Shown here one piece after another: positions 1 through 6,820 of a stretch of 11,475 nucleotides of DNA (position 1 is its first letter; every line of letters begins with the position of its first letter). The notes beneath the pieces were generated by a model. The model did no database searches, was not told the origin of the DNA, and saw only the letters and a program-made list of their open reading frames with translations. Source of the stretch: Pseudomonadota bacterium (GTDB taxonomy: Bacteria; Pseudomonadota; Gammaproteobacteria; Xanthomonadales; Xanthomonadaceae); assembly GCA_023457475.1 (NCBI GenBank), contig JAEWLO010000361.1, positions 1-11,475 on the forward strand. Reading direction: 5' to 3'. Made by a program: the position numbers and the translations under genes.

Positions 1-4
1 GGCA

Positions 5-26
5 GCCGGGCAGAGCCCGGCGCTAC
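5..26 (-). repeat. GTAG-headed REP/SMAG-like palindrome at the end of ligD
   Basis: Read on the minus strand, the element begins with GTAG (26-23), then one C, then a perfect 7-bp stem GCCGGGC (21-15) / GCCCGGC (11-5) around a TCT loop. A GTAG head followed by a short GC-rich palindrome is the design of the Stenotrophomonas SMAG (REP) elements. The TAG stop of ligD (25-23) is part of the GTAG head, so the hairpin forms directly at the 3' end of the ligD message. It could act as a stabilising or transcription-ending structure, but no T-run is visible before the window ends. The family assignment is from memory of the consensus; copy number elsewhere in the genome cannot be judged here. Confidence 0.7.
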
Positions 27-2575
27 GCCCAGCGTTTCAGATTCTGCTTCACCTTCTCGATCCCCTCCCAGGGATCCTTTCGCCGCCGCTTCAACAGCCC
101 CGGCACGGTTTTCAAGGTAAAGGTGTCGGCCCGTTCCAGCTTCGACAACGCGGTCCAGGCAATCGGCATTGCCACCGGTGCTCCCGGCCGTCCGCGCAGG
201 GAATAGGAGGCCACCGCCGTCGCACCGCGCCCATTGCGCAGGTAATCCACGAAGATGCGCTTGTTGCGCAGGCTTTTGGTCGCCTTGGACAGGAACCGGT
301 CCGGCTCCGACGCGGCCAGCGCTTCCGCGAAACCCTTGGCGAAGCGCTTGGTCAAATCCCAGTCGCAGCCGGGGTTGAGCGGCACCACGACGTGCAGCCC
401 CTTCCCGCCGGAGACCCGCAGGAACGATTCCAGTTTGAGGTCCTTCAGGCGCTTGCGGATATCCGTCGCGGCCTTTTTGACCTCGGCGAACGGCACGCCC
501 GGTCCCGGATCCAGGTCGAAGATCACCCGGTCGGCCCGATCCGAGGTTTCCGCGTGGCTGCCCCAGGGGTGGAACTCCAGCGTGTTGAACTGCACCAGCT
601 CCAATAGGCCGGCCGCGTCACGCACCACCAGATAATCCGCCTGCGTTCCGCTTTCCTCCTTGAGTCGTGCCGTATCGACAAGCTCCATGCCCGCGGTGTG
701 GTGCTTCTGGAAGAAACAGGCCTTGCCGGTACCGCTGGGACAGCGGATCACGGACAGCGGCCGGTCGATCACCTCGGGCAGCAGGTGATCCATCACGGCG
801 ACGTAGTAATCCCAGACATCCTGCTTGGTGATGCGCTCGCCGGGGAACATCACCTTCGTAGGCGACGAGAGCGCAGGCGGCGAGCGTGTTGCGGTTCGTT
901 TCGTCCGTGTGGCCTTTGCAGCCTTGGTGGCCTTGGTGGCCTTGGCCGTCCTGCCGCCCTTCTTCGGTGCAGCGCTCGCCGTGTCCGTATCCATCAGGTC
1001 CTCCACCCGTTTGTCCTCGCGCAGGGCCTTGAGCGACGGCTGCCGCAGCAGCTGCTGCCCACCGATGCCGCGATAGAACACCTCCACCACAAAGCGTGGC
1101 TTGAACCAGGTAGCACCGCGCAGGTCGGTGTCCAGCGCGGGGACGTGCACGCTGGGCGTGCGGCTGCCGGCTTTGCCGATCCGGGCGCTCAATTCGCGCA
1201 GCTTGGCATCGGTGAAACCGGTGCCCACCCGGCCCGCATACAGCCACCCGTGCTTCGGATCCGGACGCGCCAGCAGCAGCGAGCCGAAACCGGTTCGGCT
1301 GCCTTTGGGCGCGGTATACCCCACCACCGCGAACTCGTCGCTGGCCAGCAACTTGGTTTTGCGCCAGTCGTCATTGCGGCCCGGATGGTAGGCACGGTCG
1401 GCGCGCTGGGAAATGATCCCTTCGAAGTGCTGCTCCCCCGCCGCCTGCCAGGCGGCGTCGCCCTCCCCCACCACGTGCGAGCTGTAGGCCAGATGGCCTC
1501 GGGTGCCTTCCAGCAGCGTCTGCAGCAGGGCTTTGCGCTCCAGCAGGGGGGCTTCGCTGATGTCCACGCCGTCGATGTGCAGCAGGTCGAACAGCGCATA
1601 GGTCAGCGCGCCCTGGCGTTCGCCCGACAGCGTGGCCTGCAGCAGATTGAAATCCTGTTTGGTGCCCTTTCCTGCGATGAGCTCGCCATCCAGTGCAGCC
1701 TGCTTCAGCCCCAGTGCGGCAACTGCCTCACGGATCTCGGGCACCTTGTCCGTCCACTCCAGCGCGTTGCGCGACCACAGGCGGACCGCACCGTCATGGA
1801 CGGTGGCAAGGATGCGATAACCATCCCATTTGATCTCGTGGACCCATTGATCGCCGGTGGGCGGCGCATCGCCCAGCTTCGCCAGCTGCGGAACGAAGGC
1901 ACCCTTGGGGGCGTTGGATCTGCGTGCGCGGGTCAGTGCCAGCGCCTTCTTCGCCCAATCCCTGCGCCGCCCCTTGCGGATCGGAGGTGCCGTGGTCAGG
2001 CGCTTCTTTGCAGACTTCCCGGCCCCGGCGCGCTTCACGTCCGCCGCAGGTGCCGCGGTCACGCCGCCCAGCAGGTCGTCCGCCTCCAGGGTGCCGGCGT
2101 AGTCGTCCTTGTCCTTGAACAGCAGCCATTGCGGCTGGCGCGCCGGCTTGCTGGAACGGACCAGGTGCCAGCCGCCTTTCAGCTTGTCGCCGAACAGCTC
2201 GAAACGCAGGTGCCCCTTGGCCAGTTGTGCTTCCGCGTCACCGTCGGTCGCCCAGACGCCGTGATCGAACTGGGCGACATGGCCGCCACCGTACTGGCCC
2301 TTGGGGATCTCTCCCTCGAAACCGGCGTAGTCGACCGGATGGTCTTCCACCTCCACCGCCATGCGCTTCACGGACGGGTCGTAGCTGGGACCTTTCGGCA
2401 CCGCCCAGCTCTTGAGAGCATCGCCCACCTGCAGGCGGAAGTCGTAGTGACGACGACTGGCATGGTGCAGCTGCACCACGAAAAGGGCGCGCTTGCCCTT
2501 GGGCAGGCGCTTGCCCGGTTCCGGCTCCCGAGTCTTCTCGAAGCTGCGTTTGCGGCGGTATTCGGTCAGCGACAT
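23..2575 (-). CDS. ligD: ATP-dependent DNA ligase LigD (phosphoesterase-ligase-polymerase)
   Basis: An 850-residue multifunctional NHEJ enzyme that processes and seals double-strand breaks with Ku. The N-terminal 3'-phosphoesterase domain (about 1-165) carries H37, H43, D45 and H79, with the same spacing as the metal-site residues of Pseudomonas LigD. The ligase domain (about 225-525) has motif I EIKWDGYR with the AMP-accepting lysine K249, FEGIISQR (384-391) and WRKTKL (404-409), followed by the OB fold. The polymerase/primase domain (about 570-850) has D687 and D689 in IFDLDP, SGGKGLH (722-728) and D777. A Lys/Thr/Ala-rich linker (about 538-564) separates ligase and polymerase. The length is close to the roughly 840 residues of the Pseudomonas enzyme, so it appears complete. 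The start codon lies 13 bp after the ku stop, with only a weak Shine-Dalgarno, suggesting translation coupled to ku. All key residues seen are intact. Confidence 0.97.
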   Translation of the reverse strand: MSLTEYRRKRSFEKTREPEPGKRLPKGKRALFVVQLHHASRRHYDFRLQVGDALKSWAVPKGPSYDPSVKRMAVEVEDHPVDYAGFEGEIPKGQYGGGHVAQFDHGVWATDGDAEAQLAKGHLRFELFGDKLKGGWHLVRSSKPARQPQWLLFKDKDDYAGTLEADDLLGGVTAAPAADVKRAGAGKSAKKRLTTAPPIRKGRRRDWAKKALALTRARRSNAPKGAFVPQLAKLGDAPPTGDQWVHEIKWDGYRILATVHDGAVRLWSRNALEWTDKVPEIREAVAALGLKQAALDGELIAGKGTKQDFNLLQATLSGERQGALTYALFDLLHIDGVDISEAPLLERKALLQTLLEGTRGHLAYSSHVVGEGDAAWQAAGEQHFEGIISQRADRAYHPGRNDDWRKTKLLASDEFAVVGYTAPKGSRTGFGSLLLARPDPKHGWLYAGRVGTGFTDAKLRELSARIGKAGSRTPSVHVPALDTDLRGATWFKPRFVVEVFYRGIGGQQLLRQPSLKALREDKRVEDLMDTDTASAAPKKGGRTAKATKATKAAKATRTKRTATRSPPALSSPTKVMFPGERITKQDVWDYYVAVMDHLLPEVIDRPLSVIRCPSGTGKACFFQKHHTAGMELVDTARLKEESGTQADYLVVRDAAGLLELVQFNTLEFHPWGSHAETSDRADRVIFDLDPGPGVPFAEVKKAATDIRKRLKDLKLESFLRVSGGKGLHVVVPLNPGCDWDLTKRFAKGFAEALAASEPDRFLSKATKSLRNKRIFVDYLRNGRGATAVASYSLRGRPGAPVAMPIAWTALSKLERADTFTLKTVPGLLKRRRKDPWEGIEKVKQNLKRWA
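921..947 (-). repeat. 9-bp tandem repeat inside the ligD linker
   Basis: On the plus strand GCCTTGGTG occurs twice in direct tandem (921-929, 930-938), followed by a degenerate third copy GCCTTGGCC (939-947). On the coding strand this gives the Lys-Ala-Thr repeat KATKATKAA within the flexible ligase-polymerase linker. Slippage here would change linker length in steps of three residues without breaking the frame. Confidence 0.6.
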
Positions 2576-2588
2576 CCGTGGTTACCAG

Positions 2589-3512
2589 TCATGCGCGCTT
2601 GCGCGGCTTGGCAGCGGCTTTCTTCGCGGGTGCCTTCTTCGCGGTCTTCTTTGCAGGCGCAGCCTTCTTTGCCGCCTTGGTGGTCTTCTTCGTTGCCACC
2701 TTCTTGGCCGGTGTGCGCTTGTTGGTGTCCAGGCTCTTCTGCAGCAGCGCCATGAAGTCCACCACATTCGTGGCGGCGTCTTCATGGTGTTCAGGTTCTT
2801 CGAACTTCGTGGTCGCGCCGGCCTGCTTCATCCGCTTCTTGATGATGTCTGACAGCCGCTCACGGAACTCGTCCTGATAGTCGTCCGGTGCCCAGTCCGA
2901 GGTCATGCTCTCGATCAGCTGGCGCGCCATCTCCAGCTCCTTGGGTGCAACGCGATACTCCTTGGCGGTGCCCTTGGGAAGCGTGTACTCCTCCGGCGCG
3001 ATCAACTCCTGCGGGTAGCGCAGCAGCATCATCACCAGCGCGTCGTCCTCCGGCATCACCGCGCAGATGTACTCGCGGGTACGGATCACCACCCGGCCGA
3101 TGCCGACCTTGCCGGTATCCTTCAAGGTCTCCCGCAGCAGGACGTAGCCTTTCTCGGCCTTCTTTCCGGGCACCAGGATGTAGGGTTTTTCGTAGTAGCG
3201 CAGCCCGATGCTGTCGGCGTCGACGAAGGCCTCCACGTCGATGGACTCATGGGTCTCAGGCGCGGCGGCCGCGATGTCCTCCTTCTCGATCACCACGTAA
3301 CTGCCCTTGTCATACTCGAAGGCCTTGACGATGTCCTTCCAGGGCACCTCCTCGCCGGTGTCGGCGTTCACCCGCTCGTAGCGGATCGGCTTCTTGTCGC
3401 GCGCATCTAGCATGCGGAAGCTGAGGTCCATGCGCCGCTCGCCGGACATCAGCGAAACGGGCACGTTCAACAGGCCGAACGAAAGCGACCCGGTCCAGAT
3501 TGGTCTTGCCAT
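2589..3512 (-). CDS. ku: Ku protein, NHEJ DNA-end binding
   Basis: A 307-residue bacterial Ku. It forms a homodimeric ring that threads onto DNA double-strand ends and recruits LigD. The N-terminus MARPIWTGSLSFGLLNVPVS is the typical start of the bacterial Ku core, which runs to about residue 255. The tail (about 263-307) is a low-complexity Lys/Ala/Pro stretch, an extended basic C-terminus as found in some bacterial Ku proteins, where it can bind DNA or help pass along it. The ATG at 3512 is fixed by the family N-terminus and by an in-frame TGA (3524-3522) just upstream. The best Shine-Dalgarno (GGAGGAG) lies too far away for this ATG and is described separately. The gene leads a ku-ligD operon; the 116-bp gap upstream should hold its promoter, but I find no convincing -35/-10 pair. 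Confidence 0.97.
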   Translation of the reverse strand: MARPIWTGSLSFGLLNVPVSLMSGERRMDLSFRMLDARDKKPIRYERVNADTGEEVPWKDIVKAFEYDKGSYVVIEKEDIAAAAPETHESIDVEAFVDADSIGLRYYEKPYILVPGKKAEKGYVLLRETLKDTGKVGIGRVVIRTREYICAVMPEDDALVMMLLRYPQELIAPEEYTLPKGTAKEYRVAPKELEMARQLIESMTSDWAPDDYQDEFRERLSDIIKKRMKQAGATTKFEEPEHHEDAATNVVDFMALLQKSLDTNKRTPAKKVATKKTTKAAKKAAPAKKTAKKAPAKKAAAKPRKRA

Positions 3513-3535
3513 GACACTGTCTCATGCGGGTTTGA

Positions 3536-3542
3536 CTCCTCC
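3536..3542 (-). promoter_or_regulatory. Displaced strong Shine-Dalgarno upstream of ku
   Basis: The minus strand reads GGAGGAG here, the best ribosome-binding sequence in the ku leader, but it ends 23 nt before the ku ATG. It is 10 nt from another ATG (3525-3523) that opens a different reading frame running into ku and ending at 3310. The ku frame is closed by TGA at 3524-3522, so ku cannot start from that earlier ATG. Whether the site serves a leader reading frame or ku is unknown. Confidence 0.4.
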
Positions 3543-3628
3543 GTTGTAGGACCACGAGGGTCGGACCGGCGTGAAAGTACTGCCCTCATCAGGTGAGATG
3601 CCTGCGCGATGGTGCGCGCACGGGGGCT

Positions 3629-4429
3629 TCACTCGGGGAACAGGAGCGTGATGCCCAGGCGAAGGCCCCAATCCGGGCCGCCCTGCGGGGTTTCCAGGTG
3701 GACCCGCACGCCCCCCTGCAGGCTCAGCATCTGTCCACCCAGCTTGGTCACTTTGGCGTACTGCACATTGAGCGGTACGGTCCACTGGCTGGCCTTCCAG
3801 TCGTAGCTCGACTCCAGGTTGAAGGTCAACGTGCGGCCGCCGGTGTACGCCTTGGATACGAACGGCTGCAGGAAGGTGCTGCTGATATCGGCACGGCGGC
3901 TGCCGGTGCTGGCCACGTCGGCGAGGTGATTGACCAAGGCACCGTAGGTCCAGCCATGGTCCTGCTTCAGCACCACGAGAGTGGGCCCGGCGGCCCAGGT
4001 GTCCGCGCCCAGGTCATCGCTGCCTACCGGAATGAGCAGTGCCGGGCCGATGCCCCAGATCACCCCCGAAGGTCCGGGCTCGCGCGGTGAGATGAAAAAG
4101 CTCTGGGTGATGTCGCCAATACCAGCCTGGTCGGTGCCGGGGATCACATCCTTCTGATACGTCACCGGCAGGATCGTGCGCGAGATGACATTCCAATGCT
4201 CGGAAATGGGGAATGGAATCACCGGCTGGATGTTCAGGTTGTGACGGTAGCCCTCGTTGCCATACGTCTCGTCGTAGTTGTACTGGAATGGCACGCTGAT
4301 CAGCGACGCCACCGGGTTGGACAGTTTTTTGGCCAGTTCGTCGGCGCTGTGATCCTGCGCGGCGGCGACCCGCGGCAGCGCTCCGACAAACATCACGGCG
4401 ACAGCAAGGCAACGTACCGAACCGTTCAT
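3629..4429 (-). CDS. Secreted beta-barrel protein of the 'transporter'/Phenol_MetA_deg type
   Basis: A 266-residue protein with a signal peptide: short N-terminus, hydrophobic core (about 7-18) and an Ala-rich cleavage region near AAAQ (22-25). The mature part is a string of amphipathic beta strands rich in Tyr, Trp and alternating hydrophobics, including SVPFQYNYD, NVISRTILPVTYQ, GIGPALLIPVG and GLRLGITLLF. The pattern recalls the proteins annotated as 'transporter' or MetA-pathway of phenol degradation, predicted outer-membrane barrels of unproven substrate. Its ATG overlaps the stop of the upstream DUF4239 gene (ATGA, 4429-4426), with GGAG about 9 nt upstream, so the two genes are co-translated. 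The function may relate to small-molecule passage, but this is family-level inference. The downstream 116-bp gap holds only a weak 6-bp hairpin. Confidence 0.75.
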   Translation of the reverse strand: MNGSVRCLAVAVMFVGALPRVAAAQDHSADELAKKLSNPVASLISVPFQYNYDETYGNEGYRHNLNIQPVIPFPISEHWNVISRTILPVTYQKDVIPGTDQAGIGDITQSFFISPREPGPSGVIWGIGPALLIPVGSDDLGADTWAAGPTLVVLKQDHGWTYGALVNHLADVASTGSRRADISSTFLQPFVSKAYTGGRTLTFNLESSYDWKASQWTVPLNVQYAKVTKLGGQMLSLQGGVRVHLETPQGGPDWGLRLGITLLFPE

Positions 4430-5247
4430 CGCGCAGACTCCACCCCCAGGCTGCGCTGCAGGTCCAGCATGGGCTCCTGCGGCACCTGGGTCATTCCGGT
4501 GCTGGGCCGGTCAAGATCGAGGATCAAGCCGACGGCCAGTGCCAGCAGGATGAACAGCAGCAGCGTGCTGCGTTGCTGGTGCGCCCGCTCGTAGCCGACC
4601 AGACCGGCCGCCAGCACCGCGAACAACAGCAGCATGCGCAGGATGCGCGGCGGTATGTGGTCCTGCCGCGCGGCGAAGCGTTCTGCAGCCAGGTCGATCG
4701 ATTCATTGGTGGTACTGAACAGCAGCGACGCCCGTGGCGTGTCACGGAAGGCCTGCGTCCCGTCGACCAGCACGCCCCACAGCTCGCTCTGCAGCGCCAC
4801 GGTGCGGGCGTTCTGCTGGATCTCCTGCTCGCTGTCGCGGGCGCGGGCGAAGTCCACCCGGGCATCGACATAGCGCCGGAGCACCTCCCGCATGCGCGCG
4901 CGGTCGGCCTCCTCCAGCAGGTCGGTACGCAACCAGGTGGTGCCAATGGCATTGGCTTCCTTCACCACCAGCTGGCGGCGCTCGTCGTAGCGCCCCAGCG
5001 ACAGCGAGAAGGTAAAGCCGATCAGCAGTGCCAGCAGGCCGAGCACCGAGGTCATGGCGAACGCATCGTTGCTGCCGCCCTCCGGCGATTGGGCAGCGAC
5101 TGGTTGGGTCGTGCGACGCCGATGCTGGCGGCGGTACACGGCTGCACCGATCTCGCGTGCCACCAGCAGCGCCAGCAGGAAGCAGAGCATCAGCAGCCAC
5201 AGCGGCAGGGCGGGATAGCTGGTGGCAAGGTCCATGCGCATGCCCAT
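4426..5247 (-). CDS. DUF4239 / bestrophin-like inner-membrane protein
   Basis: A 273-residue integral membrane protein. Hydrophobic segments lie at about 13-36, 64-85, 203-218 and 227-247, in a two-helix, soluble domain, two-helix layout. The soluble domain begins with KEANAIGTTWLRTDLL (96-111), the conserved stretch I associate with DUF4239 proteins, described as bestrophin-like; channel activity has not been shown to my knowledge. Three in-frame ATGs occur in the first five codons (MGMRM) and none has a good Shine-Dalgarno; the first is given. The stop overlaps the start of the following barrel-protein gene (ATGA), so an inner-membrane and an outer-membrane protein are made from one message. 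A 102-bp gap containing a hairpin separates it from the amidohydrolase upstream. Confidence 0.75.
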   Translation of the reverse strand: MGMRMDLATSYPALPLWLLMLCFLLALLVAREIGAAVYRRQHRRRTTQPVAAQSPEGGSNDAFAMTSVLGLLALLIGFTFSLSLGRYDERRQLVVKEANAIGTTWLRTDLLEEADRARMREVLRRYVDARVDFARARDSEQEIQQNARTVALQSELWGVLVDGTQAFRDTPRASLLFSTTNESIDLAAERFAARQDHIPPRILRMLLLFAVLAAGLVGYERAHQQRSTLLLFILLALAVGLILDLDRPSTGMTQVPQEPMLDLQRSLGVESAR

Positions 5248-5302
5248 CCACGGGCGGTAACGTGTCGGGGTCTTGCCCAGAGCATGCGCACTGCACCTGC
5301 GC

Positions 5303-5348
5303 GCTGCGTCAGTAGTTCTACCGGCACGCTGCCAGTGAACGACGCAGC
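5303..5348 (-). terminator. Long imperfect hairpin after the amidohydrolase gene
   Basis: On the minus strand this begins directly after the amidohydrolase stop codon. Outer arms GCTGCGTC (5303-5310) and GACGCAGC (5341-5348) pair perfectly. Inside, GTTC (5315-5318) pairs with GAAC (5337-5340), and GGCA (5323-5326) with TGCC (5330-5333) around a CGC tip; the bulge AGTA interrupts one side. No U-tract follows, so it is not a classical intrinsic terminator. A GTAG at 5312-5315 hints at a decayed REP-like element, but the fit is poor. A role as a 3' mRNA-stabilising or attenuating structure is possible. Confidence 0.35.
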
Positions 5349-5349
5349 C

Positions 5350-6699
5350 TCAGTCCAGGCTGTTCTTCATCACCTGTCCGTCCTTCATGATCACCACGAA
5401 ATTGCGCTCGGGATCCGTGATCACGGCGATGTCGCTGAGCGGGTCGCCGTTGACCAGCAGCAGGTCGGCCAGCGCCCCCTCCTCCACCACGCCCAGCCGC
5501 CCGGCATAGGGACTGCGCTTGCCGGAAAGCGCCAGCAGCTGCGCGTTCGTGCCGGTCGCCATGATCAACGCGTCTGCCGGGCTGTACCAACGGGTGAGAC
5601 TGGCCAGAATATGATTCTGGCGCGCGGCGAGCGCGCTGGAGAACAGCACATCGGTGCCGAACGCGGTCTTCAGCCGATACTTGATCGCCAGCCGGTAGGT
5701 TTCCTCGGTTCCCGCAAAGACCTCCTGGGCCTTGTTCCACTGGTCCGATCCACGCGGGAAGGCGTCGGCGAGTTCCGGCGGGAACGGCTGCGTGCTCAGC
5801 CAGGTGCCGGTGTCGCGCATGCGGCGCGCGGTGGCGTCGTCCATCAGGCTGGCATGCTCGATGCACAGCACCCCCGCACGGATGGAGCGCTGGATCGCCT
5901 CCGGTGTGTACGCGTGCACGGTGACATAGGTGCCCCAGTCGCGCGCCGCTCCGACGGCCGCGCGCAGCTCCTCCTCGCTGAACGTCACCACGTCCAGCGG
6001 ACTATGCGGTGACGACACCCCACCGCCGGCGGTCAGCTTGATCTGGCTGGCCCCGCGCATCAGCTGTTCGCGTACGCGCACACGCACCTCATCCGGGGTG
6101 TCGGCGATGGCACTGTCGTTGCCCACGTCGTGACGGGATCCCGGTTGGCCCACGCTGCGGGGAAGATCGGCGGACTCACGAAAATCGCCGTGACCGCTGG
6201 TCACGGTGATCATGGCGCCGGACGGAAAGATGCGCGGTCCGGGGGCATGGCCGGCGTCGATCGCGGCCTTGAGCGCGAACACCGCGCCGCCGACGTCACG
6301 AACGGTAGTGAAGCCACGCATCAAGGTCTTCTGTGATTCGGCAGCCGCCACGATGTTGATGTACCCGCCTTCGGCCGTCATCATCGACTGAATGGGCACG
6401 CCCACGAACATGCTGTGCCAATGCATGTCGATCAGCCCCGGCATGAGCGTGCGACCGTTGCCGTCGATCTGCCGCGCACCCGGCGCGCTGATCGGCGCGG
6501 TCGCGATCCGCGCGATCTGGTTGCCCTGCACCAGTACGTTGCTCGGTGCCGACAACCGCCCATGGGTGCCGTCGAAGATCCGCACATTTGTGAAGAGCGT
6601 GGCCCGCGTCGTCGCTGCTGCTGTGACCGGTGCCGGCTCCTCTGCCTGTGGATGAGCGCCGACGGCACCCGGCAGCAGGAGTAACAGTGCGAGCACCAC
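5350..6699 (-). CDS. Exported metal-dependent amidohydrolase (PF01979-type)
   Basis: A hydrolase of the amidohydrolase superfamily, resembling the prolidase/imidazolonepropionase-like group. Counting from the GTG at 6699 (449 residues), it shows GLIDMHWH with metal ligands H93 and H95, K221 in SQIKLTAGGG (candidate carboxylated lysine), H262 in VTVHAYT, H282 in CIEHAS and D350 in FGTDVLF. It ends with the usual beta-sandwich return GRLGVVEEGALADLLLVNGD. All expected ligands are present, so the enzyme domain looks active. The N-terminus has a hydrophobic stretch ending AVGAHPQA, a signal peptide for the periplasm. The start is uncertain: GTG 6699 gives a signal without a basic n-region and has AGGAA directly abutting it. 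An ATG at 6716 would give a better n-region (MRAYRK) but is one base out of frame. Specificity (dipeptide or other amide) cannot be read from sequence. Confidence 0.85.
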   Translation of the reverse strand: MVLALLLLLPGAVGAHPQAEEPAPVTAAATTRATLFTNVRIFDGTHGRLSAPSNVLVQGNQIARIATAPISAPGARQIDGNGRTLMPGLIDMHWHSMFVGVPIQSMMTAEGGYINIVAAAESQKTLMRGFTTVRDVGGAVFALKAAIDAGHAPGPRIFPSGAMITVTSGHGDFRESADLPRSVGQPGSRHDVGNDSAIADTPDEVRVRVREQLMRGASQIKLTAGGGVSSPHSPLDVVTFSEEELRAAVGAARDWGTYVTVHAYTPEAIQRSIRAGVLCIEHASLMDDATARRMRDTGTWLSTQPFPPELADAFPRGSDQWNKAQEVFAGTEETYRLAIKYRLKTAFGTDVLFSSALAARQNHILASLTRWYSPADALIMATGTNAQLLALSGKRSPYAGRLGVVEEGALADLLLVNGDPLSDIAVITDPERNFVVIMKDGQVMKNSLD

Positions 6700-6820
6700 T
6701 TCCTGTATGCGCGCATGTACAGAACGACTGTCGGCGCACGCGGGATTCAGTGCGCGCGTTTCACCGCTGGCTAACGGGGTGTGGCACGTAATCTGCGTGT
6801 CCACCCAGGAGTGAGTTGTC
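6700..6820. other. Divergent intergenic region, amidohydrolase / HdeD-like gene
   Basis: This 121-bp stretch separates the two divergent genes and must hold both promoters if each is transcribed alone. I see a perfect 10-bp palindrome ATGCGCGCAT (6707-6716), which also contains the out-of-frame ATG discussed for the amidohydrolase, and the AGGAG ribosome site of the plus-strand gene. No promoter with acceptable -35/-10 spacing stands out. The palindrome may be chance in GC-rich DNA. Confidence 0.3.

Noticed and set aside
698..2755. 685-codon plus-strand open frame opposite ligD
   Set aside because: It is antisense to a clear LigD with all catalytic motifs; long antisense frames are common in GC-rich DNA and the translation shows no recognisable domain.
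3546..3562. Second GTAG-headed palindrome (GTAG, GACC/GGTC) upstream of ku
   Set aside because: Only four paired bases around a five-base loop, much weaker than the element at 5-26.
3603..3620. 6-bp stem TGCGCG/CGCGCA after the barrel-protein gene as a terminator
   Set aside because: Short stem with no following U-tract; likely chance in GC-rich sequence.
4573..6012. 479-codon plus-strand open frame across DUF4239 and the amidohydrolase
   Set aside because: It spans two well-supported minus-strand genes and has low-complexity Arg/Gln/His-rich composition typical of a shadow frame.
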